A model generated the notes under the pieces. The model was not told where the DNA came from. It ran no database searches and worked only from the letters and a program-made list of their open reading frames with translations. This document shows, piece after piece, positions 1 to 13,200 of a stretch of DNA of 64,000 bases (the first letter of the stretch is position 1; the number at the start of each line of letters is the position of its first letter). The position numbers were made by a program, and so were the translations under genes. Source of the DNA: Ulota crispa (taxonomy: Eukaryota; Streptophyta; Bryopsida; Orthotrichales; Orthotrichaceae); assembly GCA_963920765.1 (NCBI GenBank), contig OY987244.1:23230358-23294357 (forward strand). The letters run 5' to 3'.

Positions 1-1142
1 ACGTAATTGACCACTTCTACCCAAAGTAGAAACCATAGGTTAACAAAAATTGAAAAATCTGGCTTTTAAAAATATATGTATATAATAATCAACTTTTCAT
101 GTAATTGGTCCAAGTTCACTTTACACTATTGGAGGTGACTAATAAATGAAGAGATTGGCTCTTGGTCACTAGTCGTAACCAAGGGCGATGACCAGAACCA
201 AAACATGGACCGGTTCTTGGTCACTAGTGTAAAGAGGCCCTTAGTTTAGAAAAAAAATCATTTTACTCTTAAACATTTAGTAGAAAAGGAAATTGTTTGA
301 TTTCCATTGGGCCTAAGGAAAAGATGATTAGGATCATCAACCATCTATTTGTGCACGTTCATCCATACAATCAAGCTTCTGTTACCAACTTTCATTCAAA
401 TGTTGGCACACCTTTTGTTTCCTTGAGAGGGATTTGAATATTTCATCCAAAAAAAATCACAAATTCTTTTTAGTGTTGAGGAAGGAAGTGCAAAAATAAG
501 GTAAGATTGTAGCAAAAAAATTGCAAAAAAAAATGTTCCCTACATCAAAACTCTTAAAAATAGGCCAACCAAGTGGTTTGGGTGAATTTTTGCCTAATTG
601 TAATGCCATCTTGAAACTATCTGCCGTTCGATTATTGAAGTCTAGTGGATAAAATCACCATCTCTCTCTCTTCAGAACATTTAGTTTACCAATATCTTGT
701 ATGAAAGCAAGTAATAGTAGTAGTTGATGATACAAATGAACTTGTATAGAAGGATGATCCTATTTGTTTTATTCTTACTTGCATGCATTCATGATCATTC
801 CATTTTTATTTCTAAACAAAAACTCATGAATGTTTGAGGAGAAGTGGAGAAAGGTATCCTCAACCTGTTGAAATTGCAAAAAAATTAGTTAAGATTTAAT
901 TTTAAAACTAAACTAGTTGAATTTTAAAACTATCAAATAAAAGCTAGACCTACTTTTCAATAATAAAAATTATAATATTTTGCAATATAAACATAGAAAA
1001 CATGTACAAAACATCCCTACATGTACATAAAAAATTTGGTTGAAAATGAGAAACACCGGATTTTAGCCAATAAAATTTCTCCTGCAAATACACTGGAACT
1101 TCTAAACTTCAGTTGTGAGAGCTTGCTACACGTAGTGTGTAA
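1..1142. other. AT-rich intergenic DNA
   Basis: No gene is supported. Open frames are short, lack family features and have no convincing splice sites. Composition is strongly AT-rich, with homopolymer A/T runs. I see no RNA gene here. Confidence 0.6.
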
Positions 1143-1460
1143 TAAGGTAGGAACATCCATAAGCGTCACTGTCTCCATAACTGTCACATCTGAAATCTTG
1201 GAAAATCTGTGGAAATGAATAGATGTAATTACAATGATGTACAACATGTGAACATGAAATCTTGAAAGTGGTTATGGGTGCAATGGCAGTTTGCTCTTTA
1301 AAAATTCACAACTTACTCTCATAGTATCCAAATAATACATTCGAAAGTGCAAACTCAATATTTTTCTGTTCCTAATAGGATCTTATAATTTGCTAACTGT
1401 TTATTGATACTCATCATGTTGAAAACCCTTAGTTTGACGCTTATGGGTGCTCCTACCTTA
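1143..1460. mobile_element. TIR element, TAAGGTAGG family, copy 1
   Basis: A 318 bp stretch opens with TAAGGTAGGAACATCCATAA and closes with the inverse of TAAGGTAGGAGCACCCATAA. A second copy lies in the opposite orientation at 45460-45779, and the two match along their length. There is no coding capacity, so this is a non-autonomous miniature inverted-repeat element. The superfamily is not determined; a TA target duplication is possible. Confidence 0.8.
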
Positions 1461-1601
1461 CACCAGTGAAAAGTCCTTGCAAACAAGCTCATAAACCCCA
1501 AAAAGCAAACCTCTTTGTTCAAAATCTTCAAAAACACAACAAAACCTCCAAAGTGTGTAGCTATATGTTTGAAAGGTACAAGAGAATGGCACAAAACAAA
1601 T

Positions 1602-1901
1602 TACATAAAAATAATGCATTTAGGTTGCCTTGACAATTGGGTGAAAAGTTATCTTATCACTCATGGCTTGGTCACTTGGAGACGCATGCAACTCTTTAGA
1701 TACTAGGATTTCACATTGTTTACAACTTGAACAAATCTAATTTATTTTTCCACATCATTGTTGTTTTCAAATCCTTATTGCCGATAAAAACTGTGTACTA
1801 CTACAGTTACTGATGAAAATTATTGTAGTATCAATAAGTAGACTATTAAAATAATAGTCAATAAATTAAAGTGGGACAATCCAAATGCACTATTTAGTGC
1901 A
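1602..1901. mobile_element. MITE, TGCATTTAGGTTGCC family, copy A
   Basis: About 300 bp. The left end carries TGCATTTAGGTTGCC and the right end its imperfect inverse (GGGACAATCCAAATGCA), followed by a short palindrome around CACTATTTAGTG. The body matches copies near 32682, 51691 and 62352. It is non-coding. Confidence 0.8.
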
Positions 1902-2199
1902 GGTAGCATCAAAAATCATAGAGGATGACGAACAGAGAAAGAGAAGGCTGCCATTTCAAGGAACCTAATTTCTTTGTTCGTGTATTTTTTGTTTTTCTTA
2001 TAATAATATGTTGATGGAATGTGTCGATAGAATCCTTGACCCCTGTTTTTTGCTGCAATTATTATGAATAGTGAGAACTGAGGATGGGAAGAAAAACATT
2101 TCTAATCCCTTTCCCCTCAATAATTGCAGGTAGAAGTATGCAAGAGTGGCACACCAATCCAAAGCATCCGCATGGGAAGGGGTAGAGTAGTGAGAGTGC

Positions 2200-2985
2200 C
2201 GGGGACAGGTTGACCCCCCAAGTGCCCAAGCTATTTTCTCCAAAATTAGGGTCTAGGGAGACCAAATTTTTTGATGCATTGTATCTCAATCATTTGGATG
2301 ATTCACAAAATGTGTTAAGAAGAATGGGACATTTACTTAGGAAATGCCTTGCATAATTTGGGAACAGTTGACCATGGGAGATGGAAGATTATAACATTTG
2401 ATCAAACAACATATGATGAGAAAACCTCATTTACTAGCAAGTAGTTGTTGTTTGTTATTTTTTACAGAATTATAAAGGTCCTTATATTACCTCAAATTTT
2501 ATGAGTAGTGAGATTAGATGTGAATGCACATACTTGCAAATTATTGAAGGTTGTACTTATTTGGATGCTAAGTTTTGAAAGTTTGAACTGTTGTGCAAAA
2601 AACAATGACTTGTACAATTATTGAGGGCTGTCACAACAAAGATTTGGAACATGCTTGAATCCTTGTTGGCCAGTCTCCCACTACCACAAAGTACATGTAG
2701 GGAAGTTTATAGCAGGTATCAACAACTTGCAAGACACTGTTTACCACCTTGCTCCGTATAGCGTTCCACCCAATTGAAAATCTCCAAGCAATATTAGTAT
2801 GACAATTAGCTTGGTTCACCATTACTCCACTAGCATGAACCACTTGAACGATTTGATAATCACAATGTATAGCAAGGTTAAAGAATTAGATCCAATGCCT
2901 CAAAGTGGCTTGTGAAATCATATGAGGACACTTTTGGTTCTTTGGGGCGTTCCAGAGTTATAAGAAGATTTTTGAGCTTCACCTA
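2200..2985. repeat. Dispersed repeat R1, copy 1
   Basis: About 0.75 kb that recurs, diverged and in reverse complement, at 49246-50010. Matching blocks include the region around the TACAATGCAT stretch, the region around the 'catttggatgattcacaaaa' block, and the block near 2640-2700. No transposase or reverse transcriptase is visible. The class is unknown. Confidence 0.6.
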
Positions 2986-3842
2986 CTAATATTTTACATT
3001 ATGAACAAGTTTTCACAAGTTTGTATTGAATATTGCCTATATTTATATTATCTGTATGCATTTTTGGAAAAATCGTCACTTTTCTCTTTTAGTTCAACCA
3101 GTCTTTTTGCATTTCAATTGGTTAAAAACACATTAGTTTTGGTTCCTCTGCACATTGAGTGTTGGTCGTCACAAAACGTGGTTAAATTTAGCAGAATTTT
3201 GACTTAAGAGCAATTAAAAGCCTCCCAAAAAAAATGTGCATACCAGTGTGAAAATATGAAATTTTAGCACAGTTAGCAGTGTTTTCAGCAACTTGAATTC
3301 TTTAGAGCCTTCAAATATTGGTAGTTTTCTACAACAAATTTGCTTCTTTTCTTGTTCTTGATTTTGCACGGTGGTTTGAAGGGTAGTTTGTTGTCATTTT
3401 CTTATCATTTTATCTTGTTTTCTCACGTGATAGAGAGTCTATACATGTGCACATTTTTTGCACCTTAAGGTGGAAGCACCCATACCGGATAAACTTTAAA
3501 CAATTCTGCAACAAATTATAAAGAGTTTGATGCAACATATATTTTTCCCATGCGGGAAGATAAGACATACTGAGATTGCAAATTTTTCCTAATTTTACTT
3601 GCAAAACTGAAATTATTGTGAACTTTGGGAATAAAAAAGTGTTTTGAACTCATTGCCAACCTCTAGACATATGTAATTCCGATAATAGCTAAAGTACTTT
3701 CTGCTCATTACTTCTTACTTTCCCGTTCACCACTTTGGGACACGTAACATTACTTAAGTGGTCTCAATTTTGAAAAGGACTAAAGAACGCATTCCAAAGC
3801 CCTTATCTTTGCTAAGATTGGAAATAGCGTCCCCTATAGGCT

Positions 3843-3972
3843 GGGTATGGGGCAGCACATTTTTTTTAGGCGACACCGACAGCTGAGGCTCAATCAGATC
3901 TCTTAAAATTTGGAGGGACTGCTTATGACTAGGCCTCGATTGTCGGTGTTGCCTAAAAAATGCCCTAGTATG
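3843..3972. mobile_element. Small hairpin MITE, GGGCATTTTTTTAGGC family, copy 1
   Basis: About 130 bp. Ends are near-perfect inverted repeats around TTTTTTTAGGCGACACCGACA and TGTCGGTGTTGCCTAAAAAA. Nested in the long-TIR element. A relative lies at 13651-13801 inside an intron of the CaaX gene, and the two share the central block TTGGAGGGAC. Confidence 0.75.
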
Positions 3973-4542
3973 GGGCTTTGTTGGCAATGGGTGCACCCAC
4001 CTTAGTAGGTGCGCAATTTTTCTTCAATTCTTTCATGAGAAAATACATTATTTTGCATGATAAAAAACTTTATTTTCTCCTACTCAAGAAAATATTGATT
4101 TCTTGAGGTTCCAAACCCCAGAGATTTTTGTGAAAACCAATTTAAGAAGAATCGCTTCTTTTTTCATTAATGTCAATTCTTAGTGCTTAGTGTTTGTAAT
4201 GAGGGTGACAAAGTGAAGTAGTGAAACTACCTTTTGGAACAATTTGCTTGGTGGGCATGTGAGCTATATAAATTCCTACAAATCCTAAGAAGAAAGCGTA
4301 GCACGGGTTTTACTCATCAACTCAAAAGAAGAATCTGTTGAACTGGTTTTGCTATGGATATCATGTAGGTTTGTTGCAAGAAAAGTTCATCCCTTTTTGT
4401 GACAAACACGTTGGTTTGGGCCACGAGATTCAGGAGAAATTTGAGGTTTGCTGCACCAGTCCCATCTCCAAATACACATGACCTACTTAGGGCGGCTTTT
4501 AGGTGGAAGTACCTATTGTCAACAACGTTCAATAGGGTGTGC

Positions 4543-4693
4543 TAAGGTAGACGCACCCGTTAGCGACGTTTAAGATTTCCAACCCTACGTACTTATAATA
4601 TTCATTTAATATTCATTTCAGTTCTGAAATGAATATCCTAAGTACATAGGAATCAAAATTCAGACCCGCTCGCTAATGGGTACGTCTACCTTA
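4543..4693. mobile_element. 151 bp MITE, TAAGGTAGACGCACCC
   Basis: Ends TAAGGTAGACGCACCCGTTA and its near-perfect inverse. The interior is itself palindromic around the CATTTCAGTTCTGAAATG block, so the whole element could fold into one hairpin. Inserted in the right part of the 3466-5041 element. Confidence 0.8.
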
Positions 4694-5041
4694 TTGCCCA
4701 TCTCATTAAGGATAGGTACTTTGGAATGTATTCTTCTGTCCTTTTTAAGGTTGGGGCCACTGAAGTCATGCCACATGGCCCAAAGTGAAATAGGAAGTTA
4801 TGAGTGGAAGGTAGTTTGGCTAATACCAAAATTGCATGTGTTTAGAGGTTAGTAATGGGTTCAAAGCACTTTTTGACTCCCAAAACTTATAGTAGTTTCA
4901 GTTTTGCAAATAAAATTATGAAAAATTTGCAATCTCAATATTCCTTATCTTCCTACATGGAAAAAATAGTTGTTGCTTCAAAATCTTTGTAATTTGTTGC
5001 AAAATTGCTTAAGTTATTAGGTATGGGTGCTTCCACCTCAA

Positions 5042-8000
5042 GTTGCAAATTGAGGCTGGTTTTTGACCTCTAACACTTCCAACAATGGCTTCATATTGGT
5101 GGATTCTTTGAAAACGGCCTCAAGACCTTGTTACTAGGAGCCAAGGTCAAATTTTCAAAATATGTTTTGGTATTTAAAAGATGAGGTCTAACATGGCCCC
5201 ATCCAAAAGTTGGGTTTCTTGAAAACAAGAGGGCAATATTTGGCCTTATGACCATTGTCAAGTTTTATTAACATACGATTGTTTGAATCAAAACCTTTTT
5301 TTGAGATAGTCAACACCATGGGATGTAATAATAATATCACTGGCTCTACTTGGGGTTTTAATTTATCCCTTCCTTTTTGAAAATTTCAAGGCTTTCACTA
5401 GTGGCCTCAACCTTTTGGCTTCAAGGCCTTTATACACAAGGGAATTGGTCCACATTCTACTCTTATTGTTATAGGTGCTTGAGGCTGTTCTTGAGACCAT
5501 TTGGGTTGAAATAATCCTAAGTTAACATGGCCTTGACTCTTAGTGTTAAGTCACCTTTTAGTATTTTATTGTTTGATATATATGAATTGAGCATTGCAAA
5601 GCCTCCTCTAGAGATATTTAGTTGTCTCTACAATGCCTTGATAGACATTTTTAGGCAAGCTTGACAATTTTAGAATAATATCCACAAATTGAATAGAAGT
5701 GGTAAACATTTAGCTACAATAAATGCAAGTTTTCATGCAAAGTGGTTCCCACCTTTTTGTTCTTATGTTGTGGCCCATTGCCCGCTTGTGTAGTTCACAA
5801 ATTTTTGTTCTTAAACCACCTCTTGCAAATCTAGGGACATGACTCCAAGTAAGCTCTAAGGGACTTTATTTGGACCCCATATTAAGTCTATTACATACAC
5901 TATTGCGGCATTATTATATCACATTCAACTAAATCTAAACTATTCAAAGAAACTTAGATATTGTTTGCAAATCTCCTAATGTTTTATATATGATATATAA
6001 AACATCAAGAGATTTGTTCATGTTGTGCATATGGATTATTGTTTTTAAACTATGGACTATTTAGAATTAGTTAAACATGGCATTATTGTCAAGTTTGAAT
6101 GTGTAAACACATGTTCAACAAATACTATGAACCACCAAAGTGACCAAATTATCTAAAAATAGGATGTCTTCAAAAAAAAATTAGACACTTGCAAAAAAAA
6201 CTAAATAACAAGATTGGTTGGTCTACTGATTTAGAAAAGCAAGATTCTAGAAATCCATTATAATTGTGAAATTCCATTGCTCTTGTGAAACATAAAAGCC
6301 TACTTTTGGCATATGTGTAGGAAGGAGACTTTGCTGTTTTTCAAAAGATCTCCATCAATCTATGTATTTGTTGTAGATGATTTTACATTTTTAACTTGCA
6401 AAGTAATTTTGTAGATTTTGGCTAAGCGTAAGATTAGAAAATACCTCAAAATTTTGGAAAAACATGAACATGATAAAGGAATGGTAATACATGAAAAAAC
6501 AGTTTCTAATTTTTTTGGAAAAATGCACTCAACAAAATGAAGTTGGAGTATGAAATCCAAATTGTAGATTAGTTTAGCAATGTTTCAAATGTTGTGTAGT
6601 TATTTGAATTTCTTTACCTTTGAGTCAATTCATGAGTTTTTGGATTTCTTAAATTTTTGTGCCAACTCCAACTAACATTCCATAAAAACGAGAGGTATTT
6701 ATTGTTTGTTACTGAGAAGTCTATGATGAAGGAAAGAGCATAATAGTGAAAAACTATAGATTTTTGCTAGAAGCTTCATCATATTTGCAGAAGGGATGCA
6801 CCCATAGTGACTTCTTTGTTAAGGGTTATCAATTGGCCATTTAACAATTCCTTTGTGAATCATTCAAAATAACAATGATTTGACAAATGACATAAATCCA
6901 TATTTTAGATGGAGGAAATTAAATAATAATAATAAAATAACAACAATTGAAATGAATGTTGATCATGATCTACGTCAACAATGTCTTTGAGAGACAAAAG
7001 GTTACAAGTTTTTAGCACTTTGCATGCAATACGTTTTTCAAATTACACTTACACACCTTTTTTCATTACAACATTTTGAAATGTCATTATGCTATTGCAA
7101 CGTTAGGGAGAATTGGCATCAAATAGAAAGTGAGCCATTGTAAATGACCAATTATTGGTTTCATTTTGAGAGCAAAGGATTTAAAATAAAAAGAAACTTA
7201 AAAAAATTGAAATCAATAAATGAAAAGAAAAAAGTATTTGATTTAGTTTCTTCTAATAACCAAAAGTGGTGGATTTTAGCTAGCCATCTTTCTATAAGAT
7301 AAAATTTTAGCTAGTTGGACAATTTGATGCTTGGTCAATAATCAAAAGTTAATCCAGAGTTGAACAAGTTAGGATAAATGAATATATATGAATGGCCATA
7401 AATGAATAGATATGGATGGAACTCATGGAAAGGTATGGACCAGTGTTTTTTTGGGCAATGTAAGGCCAAATTGCCTCAAAATAAAAAGGTGAGCTTCAAG
7501 CCTATAGAAAAAAAAGGGGGATTTTTTTCAAAAAAATGCCAGATTGCAATAATGAAAATTGCATTGCAGTCTAGGCTTCCATAAAATTCTTGTCAAACTA
7601 AAAATTGATGCCATCACTTTAAAATTATTTGAGGTTTGCCTAATCCAATTCCATGCAATAATTAAGTAATGCCAATGGTTGTTTGGATATTTTCAAAAAA
7701 ATGTCAATGAATGTTTTTTGCCTACAAAAAAATTCCCATGATGTTGCAAATATCCATGCATAGAGGCCACCTTCAACTCTAACCAAAAGTAGGATGGAGC
7801 CTACAAGCTACATACCATTTTCAAAGAATGCCACATAAGCATTGGTTGGAAAACCAAAAAAAACCAAAAAAAAACCTAGTATGGTCTTAAGGTATGGTGT
7901 TATGTGATTTAGGATTCAAGGATTTGTGCTCCTACCCTTACACTCACCTCTTGCTCCTCTTCATGCCTTTCTGGATGAAATTATATCAAACCTACTTTCA

Positions 8001-8191
8001 AGGTTTTAAAGTTTTGAAAGTTTGAAATTTTGCTCTTAAGTTACCATTGATACACAATAATAAACATTAGTAAGGCAAGTCAGAGTTAAGATTGCTGATG
8101 GAATTTTTTCATGAGGCCAAAATATAAGATCACACATACCAAACACAACTACAATCTCCAAGAGTAAAGATGATCCTTGGCATTTGCATAG
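5042..8191. other. AT-rich intergenic DNA, no gene
   Basis: No supported gene over about 3.1 kb. A short palindrome at about 5968-6018 has arms ending GTTTTATATA around a tiny loop. A single end-like fragment (GATGCACCCATA, about 6795) resembles the termini of the TAAGGTAG family. The rest is low-complexity AT-rich DNA. Confidence 0.55.
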
Positions 8192-8622
8192 GTAAAATTT
8201 TAGGGAATTGATATAAGCACACCTGGGGTTTGTCATATGGACACCCAAGGAGGGGGGTATATTTGAGATATTTATCACCAATAAGTTGAATTTCAAAAAT
8301 TTGAATTTAAATTTGGATTTAAAGACCTTGATTTACTTTAGAACCATAAAGAGGTCACAATTGAATTACACCTAGTGGAAAAGTTTAGTTTTTTTTATAA
8401 ACAAGGGTAAAAAGTAATAATTTGTCCCCTAGCTAAGCATTTCCACTAGGCATTGTTCAATTGTAACCTCCTTTATGATTCTTGACTAAGTCAAAGTCTC
8501 TAAATCCAGGTCTAAATTCAAATTTTCCAAATCCAACTTGTTGATGGTAAATATCTAAAATTTACCCCTGTGTGCATATATCAAACCCCGAGCTTGCACA
8601 TATCAATTCCCAAATTTGATGC
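8192..8622. mobile_element. Foldback element with about 190 bp arms
   Basis: The left arm (about 8203-8390) and right arm (about 8425-8611) are reverse complements over almost their full length with roughly 30 bp between them. Both outer ends read GGGAATTGATAT. Conserved blocks include the TTTGAATTTA region, the AATCATAAAG/AACCATAAAG block and CCTAGTGGAAA beside the loop. No coding sequence. A transcript across it would make a long hairpin, so small-RNA production is possible but not shown. Confidence 0.8.
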
Positions 8623-8925
8623 CATGTTCATTTTTGACTAGGAATCAACAAAGATAAAACCAGGATTTTAATGAGCCTCTAAACTGAGAGGATTTCGACT
8701 GGTGAGAATTTCAGTTTGGAAAGATTTGGTCGGTGTGAAAAAGATGTTGGAGAGAAAACAAACATGAAGACTTTGAAGGCAAGCAATGCGGTGAAACCGT
8801 TGAAGGTTGGGAAAAAAGTCCGGTGTACAGTACCTCAGGTGAAAAGCAGTACACAATTCCCCGAGATTTGCGCTTCGACTTGAATTTTGTTTGAATATTT
8901 CTTACAGCAGAGGCCAAACATTTAT

Positions 8926-10263
8926 GGGAGTCGACTGGCCAGTCGACTGTATCGACGCGCTAGAGGGCGCACGACTCCACGCTGTGTAGCGATGCCCGCC
9001 AAGCCAAGCCAGCAACGCTAGTTTCTCGCCGGAGCTCCATAGCACATTGGTGAGTTTACTCTACGCATCTCAGTCATCTGTCCACAATAGCATGTTCGCT
9101 GGCTGGCGGTAAGGTTCCGGTATCGCCCGCGATCATCACCTGGTTTCCATCATCATCATCTGCATCTCGTGACGCGCCCGGGTTTTCGATGCGCCAGCTC
9201 CACTCCCCGTTGTTGCTTCGTCTCGCTCGGCTATGGAGGCGAAGGTAGAACCAGACGTTAATGTGGACGAGACAGCAGGACGAGTTGGGATTTGCAGCGA
9301 TCCACTGCACGAGGATGTCGGCACAGCTCGGAAATATGACAAAAGTGTTTGTTTGTTGACGATGCAAGATCTCCAGTAGGAAACGAGGATCTGATGAGGG
9401 GCGTTCCGAGGATTCACTGAGAGGGGCTTCTCGGTTGCGAACCCATGAAGCTCAGCGATCCGGATGCTGGTGGCTAGTGGAGTTTCAGGCTTCGTCGCAA
9501 AGACCAGTGGAGCGAGCGCAGACGAAGGGAGCGCTGCCAATGTTTTGCAGACCTTGCAGGTATCTCGTCGGATGATGGCACATCTGTACTACTGTTTGGA
9601 ATTGCTCTCCTCTTCTTAGCACCCCCCCATCTCAGTATCTTCTCTAAAACTTCTGGCTCACTGGAATCTGGGTAGAGAATGGAAATCACTCGCAGCAGAT
9701 CCTGCACTTGCAAATAAACTTGGAACCAGAATGGAACGGAGAGTCTTGAACCTGGATTGATCGTCGCTGGTCACAGCTTGTCCTTGCCTTATCCAGGCTC
9801 TGCATTGGCAAGGTTGCATGAATCGCTGTGCGCTTGAATTCTCATCCAAGTAGTTTCGAGGGTCCAGCATTGCGATAGGTTCCAACACTATGTGGAATTA
9901 ATATTAGTTCTGGTGAGGTCGGAGGCACTTGGATTTGAACTACGTTGAGATTTTAGGGCAATAATCCTTCTGAACATGGTCCAAGGAACACACCGATCAA
10001 GCCCAGTCGTTTACGCTATCCATGGTTTTGGTTGCAGGTCACGTGTAGTGCTGAGAGAATCACATTCGGGGAGTGACGATGGAGTTGACGAGTTCGGGAA
10101 TCCGCTTCCGAGCAGGATGGAAAAGGAAGCGGAGTTGGACCTTGTGTAGAGGATATGGCGTTCTGCGAGGATCCGGAAACCCGGCTTCTGCTTCGTAGCC
10201 ATGCATTCTTTTCGTGGTTTTCTTTGTTATATTGAAGCTTCTCGCAGCCATTTAGTGTTCCTG
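8926..10263 (+). promoter_or_regulatory. Promoter and 5' leader of the CaaX gene
   Basis: Base composition rises sharply in GC from about 8930. A donor-like CATTG/GTGAGT at about 9051 and an acceptor with a pyrimidine-rich run, ending CTCGCAG at about 10248, lie just before the likely start ATG at 10264. This suggests a long 5'-UTR intron. The open frames on either strand here show no family features. TSS not determined. Confidence 0.5.
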
Positions 10264-13200
10264 ATGAAGTCGTCGACGGCAAGGGCAACTTCGAAGCCCG
10301 CCGCCCGGGCGACTACAACGACAGAGAGAGGCAGAGCGTCTCCAGCGAGGACGACCAGAGTATCTCCGGCGAGGACCCCAGCCAGGACCGGAGCTTCGCC
10401 AGCTAGGAATCACCGAGGTTCGCTTACGAAGACGTCAACAATGTCAGCTGCGGAACCTGCATTCGCCGCTCCACGGCGCTCGATCAGCTCAGCAGCGCCC
10501 ATCCGACAATCGGCCATACCAACTAGGATACCCACATATAGCGGTGGCAGTAGAGCGCCAGTTTCTCGCGGTACATTATCCCCACCACTGAGTAGATCTC
10601 TGGAAGGACATTCCCCGGTCAAACCTCATCCAACGTCGACAACAACGACGAGGATTCCGAGTCCCAATGTTGTGAAAGGAACGTCGCCAGTGAGGAAGTC
10701 TATTTCACCGACGCAAATTCTTGCTCATGAGTTCCTTGCCAAGACTAGTACTTCCGAGTCGCCACTCAGTCGCTCCATTGATGAGGAGCCTGGCGATCAG
10801 CTCCGACGTCACAGTGCGCCGTCAAGCAAACTTCAGGATTACATGTCAAGGAGTCACGAGTATGGTTCAAACAGTAGCATCGATCGCGGTCCCATGTTCT
10901 TGTCCAAGAGTCAAAACCAGGGTCCGAAGGGCTTATCAACGTCACAGGACAGAGGATCCATGTCCAAGTCACAGGACAGGGGATCATCATATGCAAACCA
11001 GAATGCTGCACCGTGGAAATCCGTGGCAGTGCCAGAGTATGGATACGATGGACGCCGAAAATCAACAAGCAGCAGTAGGGATGCTTTTGCTCCTCCTCGC
11101 CTGAGCTTCGCCGGACTGAATCGGCGAGATTCCGGTTCTCTCCATCTACTGATGGGGAGGTCTGTCGATTCCACCGTGAGTTTCTCCACAGCGGCGTCAT
11201 CTCCAATACGAGGAAACCGCCAGAGCTTTCGAGATGCTCACAGACTGATACCCTTGCAATTATCCGACCCAGTCATGTCCCAGGGATACAGAAGTGGCGA
11301 CCTAACTCCTGAAGAGGCTTCACCGGTAGATGGACGAGCTTTAGCTCGTAAGCACAGGCAGCTCAAGTCACCCGATTTCTTCGACGTGAAGCAATTGGAT
11401 GGAGATGGAGGTGTGATCACTGCCGTCTCGAGAGTGCACCACAAGGCACAGAGAACAGAAACCACGGGCGCAGCATCCTCGGAGGATGATCGGGATGTGA
11501 ACAGACCCAAGCTGCATCCCAATTACGAACAAAGACGTGACAGTCTTGCGGATTCTGCACGTCAGGCATTTAGCGTGGACACAGACTCCGCCATCGGAAG
11601 TTCCCATTTCAGCAGCGAAATCAATTTCAAGCTGGAGAAGGCGTTGAACGGCGCGCAGGATCTGCTAGAAGTTGGATCATGGAACGACGATGACGAGCAG
11701 TATCTCCGTGTCTACAAACACGAGCGCGGCAGCGTTGATACTGACACCAAAACTTCGGATTCCGTTGTTGCAGTCAACGCAAGCAACGGGGCGAACGGGC
11801 TGCCGAAGAACTGGGGGCCTCATACTGACGTTGGCAACCTCAATCAGTACAACAACGCATTGTACCAGAAGAGTGAACCAGATTCTGATCTGGGCACGTC
11901 AGCGCGAGCCTCCCCTCAAGCATCGCCCCCACGAGCCACAATCGCAATCCAGCCTGCCGCAGTGAGCAGAATCTCCTCAACGTCGGCGACCAGCATTGAC
12001 TTAAATCGGAGCACCGACACAACGTGCTCAACGTACAGCCAGTACGACAGCGCCTTTTGGGCAGATCCTCCCAGCAACGGCACCTTTCGGCCATGGAACC
12101 CGAAACGCGAAGCCGAAATGTCGACGCCGGCGTCTGCTGCCGTTCCTCCGGCGTTGCCCGTGGCTGAATTATTAGCCCACCCTCCTCCAGAGTCTCCACC
12201 GGTGGCTCCTGCTGCAGCATTGAATGAAAGCAGGTTGCCAAGATACAATGACGGGTTGGAACGGCTCACGAGCTACATGAAAACCGCCAGCCAAAGCGCC
12301 CGCAATAAGAGAGGCTTGAGCGACGACTTGTCGAGCTCCCAAGCCTCGGGGTGCTTCGATTATCTCGTGGACTTTCTGGACTCGCAGACCAGCATCGCCG
12401 ATGTGCTCGTCTCGGCACATGACGAAACCTTAAAGCTCAGCGACTTCGCTCATCCTGTCGTCGGCGGTGCTGGCAGTGCTCACATCAATCCCGCTACCGT
12501 GAAGCGCTTGGATTCCAAGACAACGAACGATACCGCTATGCATAGTAACAGGTCAGTAAAAAATTCTTTTCCACGACGAAATTTTTTGGCCAATTTCAAA
12601 AAAGGAGCTTCTGGTGTTATTTAGCCAAAAAAGTGTACATAAACTTTTTTTCATGTCCATAGTGTCATTGTTAAAGCTTGACAGTTATTGTAGATTGAAT
12701 GGCTAAATTGAGTAAATAACTCCGCAGATATTGGCTAATATAATGCTGCGGGAATATTAAGACTCTGTGCTAAAGGATCTAGATTCTTTTTTACAAAGGT
12801 TCCGGATGTAGCTCCTCAAGAATGTTAAGATGTCAACTGCAAGCTTTGCTAAAGAATTTGCAGACCATACAAGTAGTCAACAAATGCAGTAAGGTAGAAT
12901 TCTAATAGAACTTGCAGTTGACACAAACATAATTTGCAGTTCTTATTCAAGTAGAATTTGCAGCTCTAATTCAAGTAGAATTTGCTGCAAATGTTCAAAC
13001 AAAAATTAGCAAGTAAAATTTGATACGACATTATCGAAGAAACTACAACATTATCGAAGAATCTACAACATTAGATCGATAGAGGTTGTAGGACGCGTAC
13101 TGATTTTTTCAGAAAAAAACATGCAACAGGTCCAACGAGAGCAGGATCACCGACTTAGGAAGCGAGGCGAGCTGGGAATCCGGCAAGAGCCGATCGGTAC

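Larger units (their letters stand above)
3466..5041. mobile_element. Long-TIR element (about 340 bp arms) with nested insertions
   Basis: The outer ends are TAAGGTGGAAGCACCCATAC and its inverse. Arms 3466-3805 and about 4715-5041 are reverse complements over about 340 bp at an estimated 75-80% identity by eye. The centre holds two other inverted-repeat elements (3843-3972 and 4543-4693). There is no coding sequence, so it is a non-autonomous foldback-like element. Its terminal motif resembles that of the 1143, 4543, 24740 and 45460 elements. Confidence 0.75.

Noticed and set aside
9136..9540. 134-codon minus-strand open frame
   Set aside because: Lies in the GC-rich leader region of the CaaX gene, shows no family motif and no splice partners.
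10201..10263. ATG at 10201 as start of the CaaX gene
   Set aside because: An acceptor-like CTCGCAG at 10248 falls between this ATG and the next in-frame ATG at 10264, and the added 21 residues read like intron sequence. Not excluded.
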